Shown piece by piece: positions 19,768 to 27,568 of a stretch of 64,000 nucleotides of DNA. The notes beneath the pieces were generated by a model that did no database searches, was not told the DNA's origin, and worked only from the letters and a program-made list of their open reading frames with translations. Numbering within the stretch: position 1 is the first letter of the stretch; the number at the start of each line of letters is the position of its first letter. A program made the translations under genes and the position numbers. The stretch comes from an uncultured Pseudomonadota bacterium (GTDB lineage: Bacteria > Pseudomonadota > Gammaproteobacteria > Steroidobacterales > Woeseiaceae), in NCBI GenBank assembly GCA_913055625.1, contig CAJXJW010000004.1, positions 186,001 to 250,000 of the forward strand. The letters run 5' to 3'.

Positions 19768-19796
19768 TTGCAATCCCGGCAGGGCTGCACTAATGT
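19768..19796 (+). promoter_or_regulatory. Candidate his operon promoter
   Basis: TTGCAA (19768-19773), 17-bp spacer, TAATGT (19791-19796). Both hexamers are imperfect, but the -10 falls inside the palindromic operator at 19786-19821, so a bound repressor would block it. Confidence 0.45.
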
Positions 19797-19821
19797 ACTA
19801 GCGCATTAGTACATTAGTGCA
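19786..19821. promoter_or_regulatory. Palindromic operator upstream of the TrpR-like/his operon
   Basis: Perfect 15-bp inverted repeat TGCACTAATGTACTA and TAGTACATTAGTGCA around the spacer GCGCAT. The half-element CATTAG occurs three times (once inverted, twice in tandem with an 8-bp step). CTAG/ACTA-type cores recall the E. coli trp operator (ACTAGT). It lies 22 bp before the ATG of a TrpR-family gene, which is the obvious candidate ligand-binding repressor, acting on its own operon. Confidence 0.75.
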
Positions 19822-19843
19822 TTTCCCCGGAACGCTTCCCCGC

Positions 19844-20173
19844 ATGAAACCCAATCGCCACGACACCGACGAGCAGCAGGAGCAGGCTGAAGACGCGCTG
19901 TTCCGGGCGATCGTAAGCCTCGAAAGCGTCGACGAATGCCGCAACTTCTTCCGCGACCTCTGCACGCCAGCGGAACTGCAGGCACTCGTCGATCGCTGGC
20001 GCGTCGTCCGCTACCTGGAACAGGGGCTCCCCTACCGCCAGATCCACGACCTGACCGGCGTGAGCGTGACGACCATCGGCCGCGTGGCACGCTTCCTGAC
20101 CGATGGTTTCGGCGGCTACGACGCCGTCTTCCAGCGGCTTGCCGCGACTCGCGGAACGCCCTCCACCCGCTGA
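19844..20173 (+). CDS. TrpR/YerC-family transcriptional regulator, probable his operon repressor
   Basis: 109 residues, all-helical TrpR fold. Seen: the CRNFFRDLCTPAELQALVDRW block and a helix-turn-helix PYRQIHDLTGVSVTTIGRVARFL that matches TrpR (YREIATLTG.S.ATITR). YerC-like members linked to his genes have been proposed to be histidine regulators. It is first in the his operon, 23 bp before hisG, and has the palindrome at its promoter. Effector (histidine?) is inference; tryptophan is unlikely since no trp gene is near. A GTG at 19817 lies inside the operator, so ATG 19844 is preferred. Confidence 0.85.
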   Translation: MKPNRHDTDEQQEQAEDALFRAIVSLESVDECRNFFRDLCTPAELQALVDRWRVVRYLEQGLPYRQIHDLTGVSVTTIGRVARFLTDGFGGYDAVFQRLAATRGTPSTR

Positions 20174-20196
20174 CCCGACACGGACACTGAATCACC

Positions 20197-21099
20197 ATGG
20201 AAAGGAAAGAACAGCGCATCAAGATCGCGGTGCAGAAATCGGGACGCCTGACGGAACACTCGATCGACCTGCTGCAACGCTGCGGACTGAAGTTCACGCG
20301 CAGCAAGGACCAACTCTTCTGCTACGGCGAAAACATGCCGGTCGATTTGCTGCTCATGCGCGACGACGACATCCCGCAGCTCGTCGCCGACGACATCTGC
20401 GACCTCGGCATCTGCGGGCTGAACGTGGTCGAGGAAAAGCGCATCAAGCTGTCGGCGAACGGCGCCGCACCCGGCCTGAAGCAGGTGTTCGAGCTCGACT
20501 TCGGCCACTGCCGGCTGTCGCTGGCGGCGCCGGAGGGCACCCGGTTTGACGGCGCACGTTCACTGGAAAACAAAAGAATTGCAACAAGTTACGTCAATAT
20601 TCTCGGAGATTACCTGAAGCGCAACGGCATCAACGCGGAGGTCGTGTACTTCTCCGGTGCCGTCGAGATCACGCCGAAGCTGGGCAAGGCCGACTACATC
20701 TGCGACCTCGTCTCGACCGGCAGTACGCTGGCCGCGAACGGCCTCACTGAGGTGGAGACGCTGCTGGACAGCGAGGCCATCGTCATCCAGACGCAGGCGC
20801 CGCTCGGCGCACAGAAGCAGGCCCTGGTCGACCGCATCCTGCAGCGGCTGGACGGCGTGCTGCAGGTGCGCGAGAGCAAGTACATCATGCTGCACGCGCC
20901 GCGCTCGGCGCTGGCCGATATCCAGGCGCTGCTGCCGGGCACGGAGGCGCCGACCGTGCTCCCGCTCGAGGGCACCGCGGATCGCGTGGCGGTGCACGCC
21001 GTCTGCCGGGAAAACGTCTTCTGGGAGACGCTGGAAAACCTGAAAGCGGCAGGCGCGAGCTCATTGCTCGTGCTGCCGGTCGAAAAGATGCTGGTCTGA
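20197..21099 (+). CDS. hisG: ATP phosphoribosyltransferase, long form
   Basis: 300 residues, so the long HisG with its own C-terminal ACT-like regulatory domain (HisZ not needed). It catalyses ATP + PRPP to phosphoribosyl-ATP, the first and feedback-controlled step of histidine synthesis. Seen: KIAVQKSGRLTEHSIDLLQRCG, the PRPP-binding DYICDLVSTGSTLAANGL, and the ACT part from about 225. No clear Shine-Dalgarno precedes the ATG. Confidence 0.96.
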   Translation: MERKEQRIKIAVQKSGRLTEHSIDLLQRCGLKFTRSKDQLFCYGENMPVDLLLMRDDDIPQLVADDICDLGICGLNVVEEKRIKLSANGAAPGLKQVFELDFGHCRLSLAAPEGTRFDGARSLENKRIATSYVNILGDYLKRNGINAEVVYFSGAVEITPKLGKADYICDLVSTGSTLAANGLTEVETLLDSEAIVIQTQAPLGAQKQALVDRILQRLDGVLQVRESKYIMLHAPRSALADIQALLPGTEAPTVLPLEGTADRVAVHAVCRENVFWETLENLKAAGASSLLVLPVEKMLV

Positions 21100-21102
21100 C
21101 CC

Positions 21103-22404
21103 ATGCTGAACGTCGTCTGTTGGCAGGATCTCGACGAGGCCGGCCGCCGCGCCCTGCTCGCCCGCCCGGCACAGTCCGCCAGCGCGGAAACGGCCGCTCG
21201 CGTGCGCGACATCCTGGACGCGGTGCGCGACCGGGGCAACGACGCCGTACGGGAGTTCACCCTGGCCTTCGACGGGGTCGACCTCGACGACTTCGCGGTG
21301 CCGGACGACGAATTCCGCGCTGCCGAGGAAAGCCTCGGCGCCGAGGCGCTGCGAGCCATCGACGCGGCAATTGCAAACGTCCGGCGCTTCCACGAGGCGC
21401 AGCTCCCGCAGGCGCTCGCCGTCGAGACCACGCCCGGCGTCGTCTGCCGGCGCGTATCCCGGCCGATTGACGCGGTCGGCCTTTACGTCCCGGCCGGCAC
21501 CGCGCCGCTGCCGTCCGCCGCCATCATGCTCGCCGTTCCCGCGGCGATCGCGGGCTGCCCGACGCGCGTGATGTGCACGCCGCCACGGCCGGACGGCTCC
21601 GCCGACCCGGCCGTGCTCGTGGCCGCCCGGCGCGCGGGCGTGAACCGCGTGTTCCGGATCGGCGGCGCGCAGGCCATCGGGGCCATGGCTTACGGCACGG
21701 ACACCGTGCCGCGTGTCGGGCGCATCTTCGGCCCCGGCAACGCCTGGGTGACGATGGCCAAGACCCTTGTCGCCGCCGACCCGGCGGGTGCCGCCATCGA
21801 CATGCCGGCCGGCCCGTCGGAAGTGCTCGTCATCGCCGATGAAAACGCACGGCCGGACTTCGTGGCCGCGGACCTGCTCTCGCAGGCGGAGCACGGCACC
21901 GACTCGCAGGTCATGCTGCTGACGACCAGCCGGCAGGCCGCTGACTCGGTCGCCAAAGCGGTTGCCGTGCAACTCGAGCAGCTACCGCGCCGCGACATCG
22001 CGCGCGCGGCACTGTCGAATTCCCGCCTGGTCGTCGTCAACACGCTCGACGACGCCATCGACGTGAGCAACGAGTACGCGCCGGAGCACCTCATCCTGCA
22101 GTGCACCGACGCGCGCGAATACGTGGATCGGGTGCGCAACGCGGGGTCGGTCTTCGTCGGGGAATGGTCGCCGGAGTCCGTCGGCGACTACTGCAGCGGC
22201 ACGAACCACGTGCTGCCGACCTACGGCTACGCGCGCAACTACAGCGGGCTCGGCGTCGACCAGTTCCTACGCACGATGACGGTGCAGGAACTGACGCGAC
22301 CGGGCCTCGCGGCGCTGGCGCCGACCGTGGTCGCGCTGGCCGGGCTCGAGGGCCTCGACGCGCACGCGCAGGCCGTGCGCCTGCGGCTGGAGGCGGACGC
22401 ATGA
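21103..22404 (+). CDS. hisD: Histidinol dehydrogenase
   Basis: 433 residues. Zn enzyme oxidising histidinol to histidine in two NAD-linked steps. Seen: GLYVPAGTAPLPSAAIML, RIGGAQAIGAMAYGTDTVPRV, FGPGNAWVTMAK, IDMPAGPSEVLVIAD and SQAEHGTDSQVML. Starts 3 bp after hisG; its stop overlaps hisC by 4 bp (ATGA). Confidence 0.97.
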   Translation: MLNVVCWQDLDEAGRRALLARPAQSASAETAARVRDILDAVRDRGNDAVREFTLAFDGVDLDDFAVPDDEFRAAEESLGAEALRAIDAAIANVRRFHEAQLPQALAVETTPGVVCRRVSRPIDAVGLYVPAGTAPLPSAAIMLAVPAAIAGCPTRVMCTPPRPDGSADPAVLVAARRAGVNRVFRIGGAQAIGAMAYGTDTVPRVGRIFGPGNAWVTMAKTLVAADPAGAAIDMPAGPSEVLVIADENARPDFVAADLLSQAEHGTDSQVMLLTTSRQAADSVAKAVAVQLEQLPRRDIARAALSNSRLVVVNTLDDAIDVSNEYAPEHLILQCTDAREYVDRVRNAGSVFVGEWSPESVGDYCSGTNHVLPTYGYARNYSGLGVDQFLRTMTVQELTRPGLAALAPTVVALAGLEGLDAHAQAVRLRLEADA

Positions 22405-23462
22405 GCATCACCGCCCTCGCCCGTGACGAGATTCGCGCGCTGTCGCCCTACAAGGCCGCGGAACAGGTTGACGACACGATCCGCCTGAATGCGAACGAAG
22501 CACCGTTCCGGAACCCGGCGGAAGAATTCCAGCGGCCGCTGAACCGCTACCCGGAGATTCGCCCCGTCCGCCTGCGTCGCCGCCTTGCCGATCGCTACGG
22601 CGTACTCGAGTCGCAGCTGCTCGTCTCGCGCGGCAGCAGCGAAGCGATCGACATGCTGATGCGCGTGTTCTGCCGCGCGGGCCGCGACAACGTGGTCACG
22701 ATGTCGCCGACGTTCTCCATGTACCGCCACTACGCGACGATCCAGGGCGCCGAGTGCCGGGCCGTGCCGGCGGACGCCGATGCGGGCTTCGCCGTGGACG
22801 CGGCCGCGCTGCTCGCGGGCTGCGACGATGCGACACGGCTCGTCTTCCTTTGCTCACCGAACAACCCGACCGGAACGCTGGTCGGGCGCGATACGCTCGT
22901 GGACGTCCTGACGGCGCGACGCGACCGGTCGGTTGTCGTCGTCGACGAAGCCTACGTGGAATTCTCCGAGTCATCGTCGGCCATCGACTTGCTCGACGAG
23001 TTCGACAACCTCATTGTGCTGCGCACGCTGTCGAAAGCGCTGGCCCTCGCCGGCGCGCGCTGCGGTGCCGTCATCGGGCACGCGGAGGCGATCGCCATGC
23101 TGGACGCCGTGCAGGCACCGTACGCGCTTGCTACGCCGGTCGTCGAGATGGTCGACCTGGCACTGACGGACGCGCACTGGGCCGAAGCGGCGCGGCAGGT
23201 CGCCCTCGTGAGGACCGAACGCGATCGCGTGCAGGCGGCGCTCGCAAACCTGCCGTTCGTCACCCGGACCTGGCCCAGCGACGCGAATTTCGTCCTGATC
23301 GAGGTCGACGACGTCGACCGGGTGCTCGCGAAGACCCGGGCGGATGGCATCCTCGTCCGGCATTTCGCCGACGACCTCGCTGATTGCCTGCGCATTTCCA
23401 TCGGGGCGCCCGCGGAGAACGATCGACTGCTCCGCTGCCTCGGCCAGACAGGGGACGCATGA
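22401..23462 (+). CDS. hisC: Histidinol-phosphate aminotransferase
   Basis: 353 residues, PLP fold type I. Converts imidazole acetol phosphate to histidinol phosphate. Seen: IRLNANEAPF, LNRYPE, SRGSSEAIDMLMR, CSPNNPTGT, VVDEAYVEF and PLP lysine in TLSKALALAGARCG. ATG 22401 overlaps the hisD stop; its own stop overlaps hisB. Confidence 0.96.
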   Translation: MSITALARDEIRALSPYKAAEQVDDTIRLNANEAPFRNPAEEFQRPLNRYPEIRPVRLRRRLADRYGVLESQLLVSRGSSEAIDMLMRVFCRAGRDNVVTMSPTFSMYRHYATIQGAECRAVPADADAGFAVDAAALLAGCDDATRLVFLCSPNNPTGTLVGRDTLVDVLTARRDRSVVVVDEAYVEFSESSSAIDLLDEFDNLIVLRTLSKALALAGARCGAVIGHAEAIAMLDAVQAPYALATPVVEMVDLALTDAHWAEAARQVALVRTERDRVQAALANLPFVTRTWPSDANFVLIEVDDVDRVLAKTRADGILVRHFADDLADCLRISIGAPAENDRLLRCLGQTGDA

Positions 23463-24538
23463 TGGGACGCCGCGTATTGTTCATCGACCGCGACGGCACG
23501 CTGATCCGGGAGCCGGCGGACGAACAGGTCGACGCGCTGGAAAAAGTCGAGCTGCTCGGCGAGGTCATTCCCTCGTTGCGCGTGCTGCGCGACCACGGGT
23601 TTCGTTTCGTGATGGTCAGCAACCAGGATGGTCTCGGCACGGAGTCCTTCCCCGAAGAGCAGTTTCGGCTGTGCCAGGACTTCATGCTGAAGTTGTTCGA
23701 CTCGCAGGGCATCAGCTTCGACGAAGTGTTCATCTGCCCGCACCGTCCGGAGGACCGCTGCGACTGCCGCAAGCCGTCGACCGGGCTGCTCACGCGCTAT
23801 CTCGCCGCGCACGATCTCGACCTCGACCATTGCGCGGTCATCGGTGACCGCGAAACCGACCTGGAGCTTGCGCGGCGTATCGGCATCGACGGCTTCCTCG
23901 TCGACGAATCCGGTCCCTACGCACAGACCTGGCCGGGTATCGTCGACGCACTCTGCCATGCGGAACGCACCGCGCACGTCGAGCGGACGACGAATGAAAC
24001 CTCGATCTTCGTCGATGTGAATCTCGATACCGACGGGCCGCAGCAGGTCAGCACCGGCATCGGCTTTTTCGACCACATGCTCGACCAGGTCGCGAAGCAC
24101 GCGGGCTTCGCGCTCGACTTGCGCTGCGACGGCGACCTGCACATCGACGAGCACCACACGGTGGAGGACGTCGCCATCACCCTCGGTACCGCTCTGCGGC
24201 AGGCCCTCGGCGAAAAGCGCGGCATCGGCCGCTACGGCTTCCTGCTGCCGATGGACGAGAGCGAGGCACAGGTTTCGCTCGACCTGTCGGGCCGCGGCCA
24301 TTTCCGGCTCGACGGCCTGTTTCCACGAGACGCGGTCGGCGGACTGTCGATCGAGATGGTCCGGCATTTCTTCGCGTCCCTGGCCGACGCACTCGGCGCG
24401 GCGCTGCACCTCCGGGTGCGGGGCGAGAATGCCCACCACATGGTCGAGGCCTGCTTCAAGGCCACGGGACGCGCGCTCGGGCAGGCCATCCGCCTGGAGG
24501 GCAGCGCGTTGCCGTCGACCAAGGGCATGCTCGCCTGA
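23462..24538 (+). CDS. hisB: Bifunctional histidinol-phosphatase / imidazoleglycerol-phosphate dehydratase
   Basis: 358 residues, E. coli-like fusion. N-terminal HAD phosphatase with Asp9 and Asp11 in FIDRDGTL and the Zn site CPHRPEDRCDC; C-terminal IGPD domain from about 166 (ERTTNETSIFVDVNLDTDG) with the metal motifs DHMLDQVAKHAG and DEHHTVEDVAITLG. Two ATGs in tandem (23459 and 23462); either overlaps the hisC stop. Confidence 0.96.
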   Translation: MGRRVLFIDRDGTLIREPADEQVDALEKVELLGEVIPSLRVLRDHGFRFVMVSNQDGLGTESFPEEQFRLCQDFMLKLFDSQGISFDEVFICPHRPEDRCDCRKPSTGLLTRYLAAHDLDLDHCAVIGDRETDLELARRIGIDGFLVDESGPYAQTWPGIVDALCHAERTAHVERTTNETSIFVDVNLDTDGPQQVSTGIGFFDHMLDQVAKHAGFALDLRCDGDLHIDEHHTVEDVAITLGTALRQALGEKRGIGRYGFLLPMDESEAQVSLDLSGRGHFRLDGLFPRDAVGGLSIEMVRHFFASLADALGAALHLRVRGENAHHMVEACFKATGRALGQAIRLEGSALPSTKGMLA

Positions 24539-24539
24539 C

Positions 24540-25148
24540 ATGGGCGCGAACGTCACGATCATCGACAGCGGCGGCGCGAACATCGCCTCGCTCGTCTACG
24601 CCCTCGAACGGCTCGGCGCAGCCACGACGCTGGCGGCAGACCCGGACGAGATCCGGGCCGCGGAGCGCGTCATTCTGCCGGGCGTCGGCGCCGCGCGCGA
24701 CGCGATGCAGCGGCTGGGCAACGCGGGGCTGTGCGATGTCGTGCGCGAGTTGACGCAGCCCGTCCTTGGCGTCTGCCTCGGCATGCAGCTGCTGGCGGAC
24801 GCCTCCGAGGAAGACGATGCAACCTGCCTCGGCATCGTGCCCGGCACCGCAACGCGACTGCCCGCTTCGCCCGACCTGCCCGTCCCCAACATGGGCTGGT
24901 GCCCGCTACGATCCACGCGCGAATCGGCACTGCTCGAGGGAATCGATAACGGCACGTGGTGCTACTTCGTGCACAGCTACGCGCTGCCGGTGAGCGAGCA
25001 CACGGTTGGCGTCGCACGGCACGATAAGGACTTCGCGGCCGTTATCGAATACCGCAATTTTGCCGCGACCCAGTTTCACCCGGAGCGCTCGTCGACCGCG
25101 GGCGCCACTATCCTCGCCAACTTCCTGAGGTGGACACCGTGCGCCTGA
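24540..25148 (+). CDS. hisH: Imidazole glycerol phosphate synthase, glutaminase subunit
   Basis: 202 residues, class I glutamine amidotransferase feeding ammonia to HisF. Nucleophile Cys79 in GVCLGMQLL; His and Glu in FHPERS near the C-terminus; PNMGW is the HisH signature. Starts one base after the hisB stop region and overlaps hisA by 10 bp. Confidence 0.96.
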   Translation: MGANVTIIDSGGANIASLVYALERLGAATTLAADPDEIRAAERVILPGVGAARDAMQRLGNAGLCDVVRELTQPVLGVCLGMQLLADASEEDDATCLGIVPGTATRLPASPDLPVPNMGWCPLRSTRESALLEGIDNGTWCYFVHSYALPVSEHTVGVARHDKDFAAVIEYRNFAATQFHPERSSTAGATILANFLRWTPCA

Positions 25149-25876
25149 TACCCGCCATTGATCTGCGCGGCGGCCGCTGCGTGCGCCTGCTGCACGGCGA
25201 CTTCGATCGCGAGACGCTGTACAGCGAAGACCCGGTCGCGGTCGCGGAGCAGTTCAGTCGCCTCGACGTCGACGACCTGCACGTCGTCGACCTCGACGGG
25301 GCACTCACCGGCCGGCAGGAGAATCTCGCCGTCATCCGGCGCATCGCGGACGCCACGACGCTCGACGTCCAGGTGGGCGGCGGTATCCGCGCGGCGGACG
25401 ACGTCCGGCGTTGGCTCGACGGTGGCGCGGCACGTTGCGTCGTCGGCAGTACTGCCGTGAGAGACCCCGACAGCGTCTGCCGGTGGTTCGACGAGTTCGG
25501 GGCGGATCGTTTCGTGCTCGCGTTCGACGTCCACGTCGGGCCGGGCGACCCGGAAGTCGCGATCGAAGGCTGGACCGAGAAGTCCGGGCGGAGCCTCTGG
25601 GACTGTATCGACCGCTACCGGGCCGCCGGGCTGGTGCACCTGCTGTGCACCGACATCGGCCGGGACGGCGCGCTGTCCGGCCCGAATATCGACCTGTACC
25701 GCGACGTGCTGGAGCGCTACCCCGAACTGCAACTGCAGGCCTCCGGCGGCGTTCGCGACGCGGCGGACCTACGCTCACTTGCCGACGCAGGGATCCCCGC
25801 CGCAATCAGCGGCCGCGCGCTACTGGATGGCCGCATCAGCCTGGACGAGGTGGCGTCATTCCGTCAAAGCGCATAA
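25139..25876 (+). CDS. hisA: ProFAR isomerase (GTG start)
   Basis: 245 residues, half-barrel-duplicated TIM barrel. GTG at 25139 is chosen: GAGG lies 8 bases upstream and the protein then reads [12 protein letters not shown], which puts the catalytic aspartate at Asp8 as in well-studied HisA. A GTG at 25130 is in frame but has no ribosome site. Seen: [30 protein letters not shown] and [11 protein letters not shown]. Confidence 0.95.
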   Translation: MRLIPAIDLRGGRCVRLLHGDFDRETLYSEDPVAVAEQFSRLDVDDLHVVDLDGALTGRQENLAVIRRIADATTLDVQVGGGIRAADDVRRWLDGGAARCVVGSTAVRDPDSVCRWFDEFGADRFVLAFDVHVGPGDPEVAIEGWTEKSGRSLWDCIDRYRAAGLVHLLCTDIGRDGALSGPNIDLYRDVLERYPELQLQASGGVRDAADLRSLADAGIPAAISGRALLDGRISLDEVASFRQSA

Positions 25877-26646
25877 TCCCCTGCCTGGACGTGCGCGACG
25901 GCCGGGTCGTCAAGGGCGTCCGGTTTCGCGATCACCGCGACGTCGGGGACATCCTCGAGCTGGCGGCACGTTACTGCCGCGAGGGTGCCGACGAGCTCGT
26001 GTTCTACGACATCACCGCGAGCCCCGACGGCCGCAGCGTCGATCGCGGCTGGGTCAGCCGCGTCGCCGCGTTGCTCGACATCCCGTTTTGTGTCGCCGGC
26101 GGCATTCGCGACGTGGCCGCCGCTGAAGAGGTGCTCAACAAGGGCGCTGACAAGATCTCGGTGAACTCACCGGCGCTCGAGAACCCGGGCCTCATCGACG
26201 CGCTTGCATCACGGTTCGGGTCGCAGTGCGTCGTGGTCGGCATCGACAGCCACGCCGGCGATTCCGGCTGGCAGGTGTACCGCAACACCGGCGACCCGAC
26301 GAAGACGCGGATGGCGGAGCGCGCAACACTCGACTGGGTTCGCGAGGCCCAGGATCGCGGCGCGGGCGAATTCGTCCTGAACTGCATGAACCGCGACGGC
26401 GTTCGCGAAGGCTACGACTGCGAACAGCTCGCGGCCGTGCGCGACGCCTGCACCGTGCCCCTGATCGCGTCCGGCGGCGCCGGGTCGATGGAGCACTTCG
26501 CCGACGTGTTCCGCGAAAGTCGCGTCGACGGCGCGCTGGCGGCCAGCGTCTTTCACAGCGCCGCGATCGACATCGGCGCCCTGAAACGCTTTCTCGCGCA
26601 AGCCGGCATTACGGTGCGCCCGCCGCCGGGCCACGAGGAGAAATAG
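25858..26646 (+). CDS. hisF: Imidazole glycerol phosphate synthase, cyclase subunit (apparent AUU start)
   Basis: 262 residues. The conserved N-terminus [17 protein letters not shown] has no ATG, GTG or TTG before it for more than 40 in-frame codons. The codon where HisF starts is ATT at 25858, with GAGG 7 bases upstream; counting from it gives the catalytic base Asp11, as in canonical HisF, and the second catalytic Asp in [10 protein letters not shown]. It begins 19 bp inside hisA, so re-initiation by the terminating HisA ribosome may compensate for the poor codon. The rest ([28 protein letters not shown]) is normal. Confidence 0.95.
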   Translation: MPSKRIIPCLDVRDGRVVKGVRFRDHRDVGDILELAARYCREGADELVFYDITASPDGRSVDRGWVSRVAALLDIPFCVAGGIRDVAAAEEVLNKGADKISVNSPALENPGLIDALASRFGSQCVVVGIDSHAGDSGWQVYRNTGDPTKTRMAERATLDWVREAQDRGAGEFVLNCMNRDGVREGYDCEQLAAVRDACTVPLIASGGAGSMEHFADVFRESRVDGALAASVFHSAAIDIGALKRFLAQAGITVRPPPGHEEK

Positions 26647-26937
26647 ATGCAAGACGAGGAGTTCCTGCCGCGACTCGAGCAGGTGATCCGTGCCCGGATT
26701 CGGGACGACGACGAGGAAAGCTACACCGCTCGGCTGGCCAGGGCAGGCGTCCGTCGCGTCGCGCAGAAAGTTGGCGAGGAAGGCGTGGAGGTGGCGCTGG
26801 CCGCCGTTACCGCGGACCGGGACGAACTGCTCGACGAGTCCGCCGACCTCCTCTATCACCTGCTGGTGCTGCTGGCGCTGAACGACGTGAACTTCGACGA
26901 CGTGGTCGACGTCCTGGAGCACCGGCACTCGGATTGA
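26647..26937 (+). CDS. hisE: Phosphoribosyl-ATP pyrophosphatase (HisE only)
   Basis: 96 residues. MazG-like all-helical domain with SYTARLARAGVRRVAQKVGEE and DELLDESADLLYHLLVLL, the HisE signature. In E. coli this is the C-terminal half of bifunctional HisIE; the N-terminal HisI cyclohydrolase domain is absent here and no separate hisI lies in the window. GAGGAG precedes the ATG. Last gene of the operon. Confidence 0.95.
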   Translation: MQDEEFLPRLEQVIRARIRDDDEESYTARLARAGVRRVAQKVGEEGVEVALAAVTADRDELLDESADLLYHLLVLLALNDVNFDDVVDVLEHRHSD

Positions 26938-26953
26938 CCTCCGGGTATCCGCC

Positions 26954-27544
26954 CTAGCTGACCCGTGCCTGGGCGCGCTGGTACGCCGGCCGCGCCATGC
27001 AACGATCGGCATAGGCCTCCAGCGCTTTGCTTGCCGGCAGCATGTCGAACATACGCAGGAAGATCGCGCTCGATCCCAGCATGACGTCGGCCGCGGAGAA
27101 TTCCGCGCCGAGTATCCAGTCGTCTTTGCCCAGGGTGCGCTCCCACGTGGCGATCATGGTGTCGAAGTCGCCCCAGCCGCTGCGCTGGCGGTTCGGCGCC
27201 ACGTTGTTGAACTTCTCCGACATCGCCGGCTCCACGACGGCCGGCGTGTACATCAGCCAGTACAGGAATCGTCCGCGCTGCGGGTCGTCGACGCGCGGCG
27301 CGAGCGTCCCGGGCGAGTAGCGATCCGCGAGGTACAGGCAGAGTGCCGCGGATTCCGCCATTGCGACGTCACCGTCGACGAGCGCCGGAACCTTGCCCAT
27401 CGGGCTTGCGCGATGAAACTCGCCACTGTCCTCACGATTCTTAGCGCGAATGTCGATAAGCTCCATCGCGTAGTCGACGCCCAGTTCTTCCAGCATCCAG
27501 ACGGCCCGGCTGGATCGGGTCTGCGGTGCCCAGAATAACTTCAT
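26954..27544 (-). CDS. Glutathione S-transferase family protein
   Basis: 196 residues. N-terminal thioredoxin-like domain (MKLFWAPQTRSSRAVWMLEELGVDY; GSH-site MGKVPALVDGDVAMAESAALCLYLADRY) and C-terminal helical domain. Probably conjugates or reduces electrophiles with glutathione; substrate unknown. Convergent with hisE (16 bp) and 24 bp after the lysC-lysA fusion. Confidence 0.9.
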   Translation of the reverse strand: MKLFWAPQTRSSRAVWMLEELGVDYAMELIDIRAKNREDSGEFHRASPMGKVPALVDGDVAMAESAALCLYLADRYSPGTLAPRVDDPQRGRFLYWLMYTPAVVEPAMSEKFNNVAPNRQRSGWGDFDTMIATWERTLGKDDWILGAEFSAADVMLGSSAIFLRMFDMLPASKALEAYADRCMARPAYQRAQARVS

Positions 27545-27568
27545 GGCGATCTTCTCCTGCGCGGGAAC

